Positions 6,348 through 9,443 of a stretch of DNA of 9,443 nucleotides are shown here, one piece after another. The notes beneath the pieces are model-generated. The model was not told where the DNA came from and made no database searches. It was given only the letters and a program-made list of their open reading frames with translations. Numbering within the stretch: the stretch's first letter is position 1; each line of letters starts with the position of its first letter. The position numbers and the translations under genes were made by a program. The stretch is from SKKY01 sp964622305 (GTDB lineage Bacteria; Bacillota; Peptococcia; Peptococcales; SKKY01). The stretch lies in contig CAZUPR010000048.1 in the NCBI GenBank assembly GCA_964622305.1, positions 1 to 9,443 of the forward strand. The letters run 5' to 3'.

Positions 6348-7022
6348 TTAGACTTCTTCTGATTCTGTCCAATTTAGGCGGATGCCATCTTCTTCAATCT
6401 CAATGGCTCCTTCTTTTAAGAGTCTGCCGGCAGCTCTCTTAAAGGCCTTTTTGCTGATCCCAAAGACTTTCCTTATTTCCTCTGGGCTGGAATCGTCATT
6501 TAAATCCATCCAGCCATCATTTTCCTTTAAATAATCCAGGAGTTTTTTAGCATCATCTTCCATTTCAAGATGGGCTGGCTGGCGGGTAGTAACCTCCAGC
6601 TTGCCGTCCTCCCTGATATTTATAATCCGCACCTCTATCTGGTCGCCAACTTCGAGCTTTTGGTAAAGTTCCTTGTTTAGAATCAGGCCATGATATTTAT
6701 CTTCCACCGCAACAAAGACCCCCAGATCTTTGTTGACCCTGATAACCGTTGCCGACAAGAGCTGGTTCTTTTCATAGGCAGGATGGCTAAGCAGGTGGTC
6801 ATAAACCTTCATGCTGCCAAATAGTTTTCCTGTTTTTGGATTTGTCTTCAAAACCAGGAGAAGATTCTGGCCCTTTTTGATTTTTACGGTCATTTCTTTT
6901 TCAGGCAACAGAATATCCTCATCTAGAATATTTTGAGCTGGCTCTCTATTCAAGAAAGCTCCAAATTCTTTTATGTCGATTACTGTCAGGGAAATCAAAT
7001 CCCCTTCTTTTAAATTATTCAT
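6348..7022 (-). CDS. cvfB: CvfB/YitL-like S1 RNA-binding protein, short form
   Basis: This predicted cytoplasmic RNA-binding protein is 224 residues from the chosen start. It has an S1-like domain at about 4-72 (GDLISLTVIDIKEFGAFL), a second S1 domain at about 87-147 (LSATVIRVNKDLGVFVAVEDK) and a C-terminal winged helix at about 155-217 with SSPEEIRKVFGISKKAFKRA. This order matches the CvfB family, whose Staphylococcus member affects virulence and RNA turnover. Typical members are near 280-300 residues with three S1 domains; here one S1 unit seems absent. The reading frame stays open 14 codons further upstream to 7064. However, the GGAGGTGA ribosome site at 7028-7035 is ideally placed for ATG at 7022, so I chose that start. 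It lies 52 bp downstream of tRNA-Leu with no terminator or good promoter between, so it may share that transcript. Confidence 0.88.
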   Translation of the reverse strand: MNNLKEGDLISLTVIDIKEFGAFLNREPAQNILDEDILLPEKEMTVKIKKGQNLLLVLKTNPKTGKLFGSMKVYDHLLSHPAYEKNQLLSATVIRVNKDLGVFVAVEDKYHGLILNKELYQKLEVGDQIEVRIINIREDGKLEVTTRQPAHLEMEDDAKKLLDYLKENDGWMDLNDDSSPEEIRKVFGISKKAFKRAAGRLLKEGAIEIEEDGIRLNWTESEEV

Positions 7023-7027
7023 CAAAT

Positions 7028-7035
7028 TCACCTCC
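7028..7035 (-). promoter_or_regulatory. Ribosome site fixing the cvfB start
   Basis: On the minus strand GGAGGTGA lies with its GGAGG core 8 bases before ATG at 7022. It falls inside the longer open frame that begins at 7064, which shows that the 14 extra codons are probably not translated. Confidence 0.85.
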
Positions 7036-7074
7036 ATTATTTTATCGATAAAACAAGGGGGCATTTCTTACTTT

Positions 7075-7161
7075 TGGTGCGGGAAACAGGACTTGAACCT
7101 GCACAAGCCTATGCCCACTAGAACCTGAATCTAGCGCGTCTGCCAATTCCGCCATTCCCGC
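7075..7161 (-). tRNA. tRNA-Leu (anticodon CAG), CCA encoded
   Basis: The minus strand reads as a complete class II tRNA of 87 bases including CCA (7077-7075). The acceptor arms GCGGGAA and TTCCCGC pair fully. The anticodon stem CTAGA/TCTAG encloses the loop TTCAGGT, giving anticodon CAG at 7127-7125, which reads CUG. A long variable arm follows, then a T arm with CAGG/CCTG around TTCAAGT, and discriminator A. The D region GGCGGAATTGGCAGACGC is typical of tRNA-Leu. It lies between the chemoreceptor gene and cvfB on the same strand. Confidence 0.97.
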
Positions 7162-7170
7162 TTTGAGCTT

Positions 7171-7199
7171 ATTATATGCTCCTTTTTTGGATTTGGCAA
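7171..7199 (-). promoter_or_regulatory. Promoter of tRNA-Leu
   Basis: On the minus strand TTGCCA (7199-7194) and TATAAT (7176-7171) are 17 bp apart, the same boxes and spacing as at 93-121. The start of transcription would be near 7164, only about 3 bases before the mature 5' end of the tRNA. The -35 box begins two bases after the chemoreceptor stop codon. Confidence 0.75.
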
Positions 7200-7200
7200 T

Positions 7201-9243
7201 TTATAATTTTACTCTGGAAAGCTCTTCAACAACTGCCCTGCTCTTATCCTGCATATCCACAATTACCTCTTGCAGATCCGAGACCAAGGCGCCAATCTGA
7301 GCTGATGTTTCTGAAGCAGAGACTGACATCTGGCTGCTTTCAGTCACTGACATTGTTACGTCATTTATAGCCCTGGCTACCTCGCCAACTACTTCGGTTA
7401 ACTCCGCTGCAGTTGAACTTGCGATCATACTGGAGCTGCTGAGGGAGGAAATATTTGCCTTATACCCCTCCAAAATATCTACAAAGCTTCTATAATCCCC
7501 AGAAACAGGGCCACCTACGAAGTCCAGCAAATCGTTAGAGGATTTAACCAGTTCTCCGATTGAATCCTGGACCAGGCCGGTAACTCTTTTTATGTCGGCA
7601 ACAGTTTCGCTGGAGTCATTGGCAAGCTTTCTTACTTCTTCGGCAACCACATTAAAGCCACGTCCGTGTTCGCCAGCTCTTGCAGCTTCTATGGCTGCGT
7701 TCAAAGCCAGAAGGTTGGTCTGCTCGGCTATGCTTTCAATAATATTAGCCATATCGGCAACCTGGTTAATTACAGCAGAACTCTCGATAGCCTTAGACAG
7801 AGACTGGCCTATTTCTTGGTAGATCCTTAGAGATCTGTCGATATTTCCATTGGTAGCGTCGATAAGACCATCAACATCACCCATAATTTCTTCAGCACCC
7901 TGGCTGCTTTCTTTAAGAGCTTCTGACATTTCGATAGCTGAAGCCGCCATTTCCTGGGATGATGCCGATATTTCCTCTGCTGCCGCTGAGACTTCTTCCA
8001 GGCTGGCTGAAATATTGCTCAGGGATGAAATTATATCTTCAGTTCCAGCAACAACCGAACCTGCTACGTTTTCTACCTGATCGGAGGCACGACTGGCAGA
8101 TTGAGAATCTGAAACTGATTTATTGAGCAGGCCGGCAAGACTGGTGTGCATACTTGCAAAGGCCTTGGCCACACCGGCAATTTCATCATTTCTTTCAGTG
8201 AGATAGCCACTTTCTAAATCAGACATGTTTAAGTTTGAGATGGCAACTGCATCTCTGCTGATAGAATCAAGGTGTTTGAATACTGTTTTGAAAAGATAAA
8301 CAGATAAAAGGGCAACTATAAGCATAAGAGCTGCGGTCAGACCAAGGAGATAAATTCTCAGGGTTTTAAAGCCAGAAAGCAAGTGTTCTTCATCAACGGT
8401 GAGAACAAGGCCCCAGCCTAAACCGGCCTCTTCTGTTTTACCGCCGACAATTTTATAAGAAGCAAGCTTATTTAACTGGTTAAAATTATAGGAAGTATTT
8501 CCTTCAAGGCCCTGAGATATAGCTTTACCGATATCTCCCAAAGAATCCTCTCTGTTAAGTATGTCTAATTCCACGATGTGATTTTCATCGGGATGCCAGA
8601 TAACAAGTCCCTGGCTGTCAGTTAAGAAGGGATAGGATCCGTCAACCCCATGTTCCTGATAATAATCATAGACAGGACGGAGGGCGGCATCAAAAAGTGT
8701 CATCATGTTCAATCTGACCAGCATTAATTCACCAGTAGGCATAGTGGACACATAGTTCATAAAAGTATCCTTGCTGCCTGGGTAGCGTTCTATATTGTAG
8801 AAAAGTTGGGCTGATGAATCTTTTAAGCCCTGAAACCAGTTTTTGTTTTGGTTGTCATAGTCAAACCAACCTTCATCGGCAGTGGTAGCCAGCATTCTTC
8901 CGTTTGCTGGGTCAATTATATTTAAATCATAAATTCCGTTGAAGGAATTTTTCAGTTCCTTTAGAACCTGACTTCTTTCATTCCAATCCCGGGTATTGGA
9001 GAGGCGGGTATCATTTTTTACAAGATCAACCTTGGAAAAGCGCTCATAAAGAAGATCCTGTAAACCATTTTGCAGGCTAAGATTGGTTAGTCCCATGGCT
9101 CTCTGCTCACCTTCAAGCAAAATCTCTTTTGAAAAATAAAGGGTAAAGATGGAAGTTGAAAGAAGAACTACGATAAAAGCAGCGATAACAATCATAGTCA
9201 GCCTTTGTTTTAAGTTCATATTGTAGTACCAGCTGTGAAACAT
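7201..9243 (-). CDS. Methyl-accepting chemotaxis protein, double Cache sensor
   Basis: This 680-residue transmembrane chemoreceptor should pass extracellular ligand signals to CheA/CheW and the flagellar motor. A first membrane helix spans about 16-38. The extracellular part (about 39-292) looks like a dCache_1 sensor, with GWFDYDNQNKNWFQGLK (125-141) in the membrane-distal pocket region. The second helix is about 296-318, followed by a HAMP-like segment (about 319-372). A long coiled coil with the signalling tip then follows at about 505-541 (EQTNLLALNAAIEAARAG, then GRGF.VVAEEVRKLA). There is no NWETF-like tail, so no CheR/CheB tether is seen. The start has AAGGGG (9251-9256) 7 bases before the ATG. 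No chemotaxis or flagellar genes are nearby, so it is an orphan receptor. Its ligand is unknown. No terminator is visible before tRNA-Leu. Confidence 0.93.
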   Translation of the reverse strand: MFHSWYYNMNLKQRLTMIVIAAFIVVLLSTSIFTLYFSKEILLEGEQRAMGLTNLSLQNGLQDLLYERFSKVDLVKNDTRLSNTRDWNERSQVLKELKNSFNGIYDLNIIDPANGRMLATTADEGWFDYDNQNKNWFQGLKDSSAQLFYNIERYPGSKDTFMNYVSTMPTGELMLVRLNMMTLFDAALRPVYDYYQEHGVDGSYPFLTDSQGLVIWHPDENHIVELDILNREDSLGDIGKAISQGLEGNTSYNFNQLNKLASYKIVGGKTEEAGLGWGLVLTVDEEHLLSGFKTLRIYLLGLTAALMLIVALLSVYLFKTVFKHLDSISRDAVAISNLNMSDLESGYLTERNDEIAGVAKAFASMHTSLAGLLNKSVSDSQSASRASDQVENVAGSVVAGTEDIISSLSNISASLEEVSAAAEEISASSQEMAASAIEMSEALKESSQGAEEIMGDVDGLIDATNGNIDRSLRIYQEIGQSLSKAIESSAVINQVADMANIIESIAEQTNLLALNAAIEAARAGEHGRGFNVVAEEVRKLANDSSETVADIKRVTGLVQDSIGELVKSSNDLLDFVGGPVSGDYRSFVDILEGYKANISSLSSSSMIASSTAAELTEVVGEVARAINDVTMSVTESSQMSVSASETSAQIGALVSDLQEVIVDMQDKSRAVVEELSRVKL

Positions 9244-9289
9244 GGGAAAGCCCCTTTCTTATGTATGTATTTGTCAAACAATCCTTACT

Positions 9290-9318
9290 ATTATAGCATA
9301 TTATAATCTTTTTAAAAT
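9290..9318 (-). promoter_or_regulatory. Candidate promoter of the chemoreceptor gene
   Basis: On the minus strand TGCTATAAT (9298-9290) is an extended -10 element with a perfect TATAAT. The -35 place (9318-9313) is only ATTTTA, so activity would rest on the extended -10. A second TATAAT at 9305-9300 lacks a -35. I looked for a SigD (flagellar) promoter and found no convincing GCCGATAT box. Confidence 0.5.
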
Positions 9319-9342
9319 AGTAATATTACAAAATACGATATG

Positions 9343-9378
9343 AAAAAAGGGCACAAGGCTTGTTAGCCCTATGCCCTC
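9343..9378 (-). terminator. Intrinsic terminator of the tRNA-Ala transcript
   Basis: On the minus strand GGGCATAGGGCT (9376-9365) and AGCCTTGTGCCC (9360-9349) pair over 12 bp, including two G-U type pairs, around the loop AACA. Six U residues (9348-9343) follow directly. It lies 12 bases after the CCA end of tRNA-Ala and separates that transcript from the chemoreceptor promoter. Confidence 0.92.
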
Positions 9379-9389
9379 TATCTTTGATT

Positions 9390-9443
9390 TGGTGGAGACG
9401 AGGGGGATCGAACCCCTGACCTTCTGAGTGCCACTCAGACGCG
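9390..9443 (-). tRNA. tRNA-Ala (anticodon GGC), 3' part only
   Basis: The window ends inside this gene, so the acceptor 5' strand and most of the D arm are missing. Reading the minus strand, the anticodon stem TCTGA/TCAGA encloses the loop GTGGCAC, giving anticodon GGC at 9432-9430. This is followed by the 5-base variable loop AGGTC, the T arm AGGGG-TTCGATC-CCCCT, acceptor strand CGTCTCC, discriminator A and an encoded CCA. Position 70 is U, consistent with the G3-U70 pair of alanine tRNAs. A terminator follows at 9343-9378. Confidence 0.9.

Noticed and set aside
7023..7064. Upstream extension of cvfB by 14 codons
   Set aside because: The ribosome site GGAGGTGA at 7028-7035 lies inside this extension and points to ATG at 7022.
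7165..7181. GAGC-N9-GCTC flanking the -10 box of the tRNA-Leu promoter
   Set aside because: Only four base pairs, easily due to chance; not enough to call an operator.
7850..8080. Plus-strand frame rich in Ser and Ala, and the similar one at 7592-7822
   Set aside because: Both are antisense images of the chemoreceptor coiled coil, whose repeated Ser/Ala/Glu codons keep other frames open.
9272..9277. Perfect TTGACA on the minus strand upstream of the chemoreceptor
   Set aside because: No -10 box lies 16-18 bp downstream; that place is the GC-rich ribosome site. The extended TATAAT at 9290-9298 is a better promoter.

Overview
The window looks like chromosomal sequence from a low-to-mid GC Bacillota, probably a clostridial anaerobe. 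The basis is strong AAGGAGG-type ribosome sites, sigma-A promoters with TTGACA/TTGCCA and TATAAT boxes, a feoA-feoB-feoC ferrous iron operon, a CvfB/YitL-type S1 protein and a tRNA gene that encodes its CCA end. I cannot name a genus from the sequence alone.

Layout. Positions 1-138 hold a nearly perfect palindrome with 33-bp arms and no loop. It abuts a consensus promoter driving an AI-2E-family (PerM/YtvI-like) membrane protein (139-1254, +). That gene overlaps tail to tail by 27 bp with an SLC13-family permease carrying two RCK_C domains (1228-3018, -), which follows a cytoplasmic cyclophilin (3027-3542, -) in a two-gene operon. The cyclophilin is divergent from feoA-feoB-feoC (3725-6257, +). 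The feo promoter is strong, and a cluster of TTAG/CTAA half-sites lies at its start point, a plausible iron-regulator operator. A long hairpin at 6263-6317 with A and T tracts on both sides can end both the feo operon and the convergent cvfB gene.

The right part is transcribed leftward: a partial tRNA-Ala(GGC) at the window edge, its intrinsic terminator, a chemoreceptor with a periplasmic-type double Cache domain (7201-9243), tRNA-Leu(CAG) with its own promoter, and cvfB (6348-7022). No terminator is visible between the chemoreceptor, tRNA-Leu and cvfB.

The clearest functional unit is the feo operon: FeoB moves Fe2+ across the membrane, FeoA is its small SH3-like partner, and FeoC is a winged-helix protein with a four-cysteine cluster. 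The other genes are housekeeping or general transport functions. I see no phage, insertion sequence with a transposase, CRISPR array, defence system or biosynthetic cluster. The features most worth a second look are the palindrome, the feo operator region, the Asn-Asn to Ser-Ser change in the SLC13 permease, and the tRNA-Leu/cvfB arrangement.
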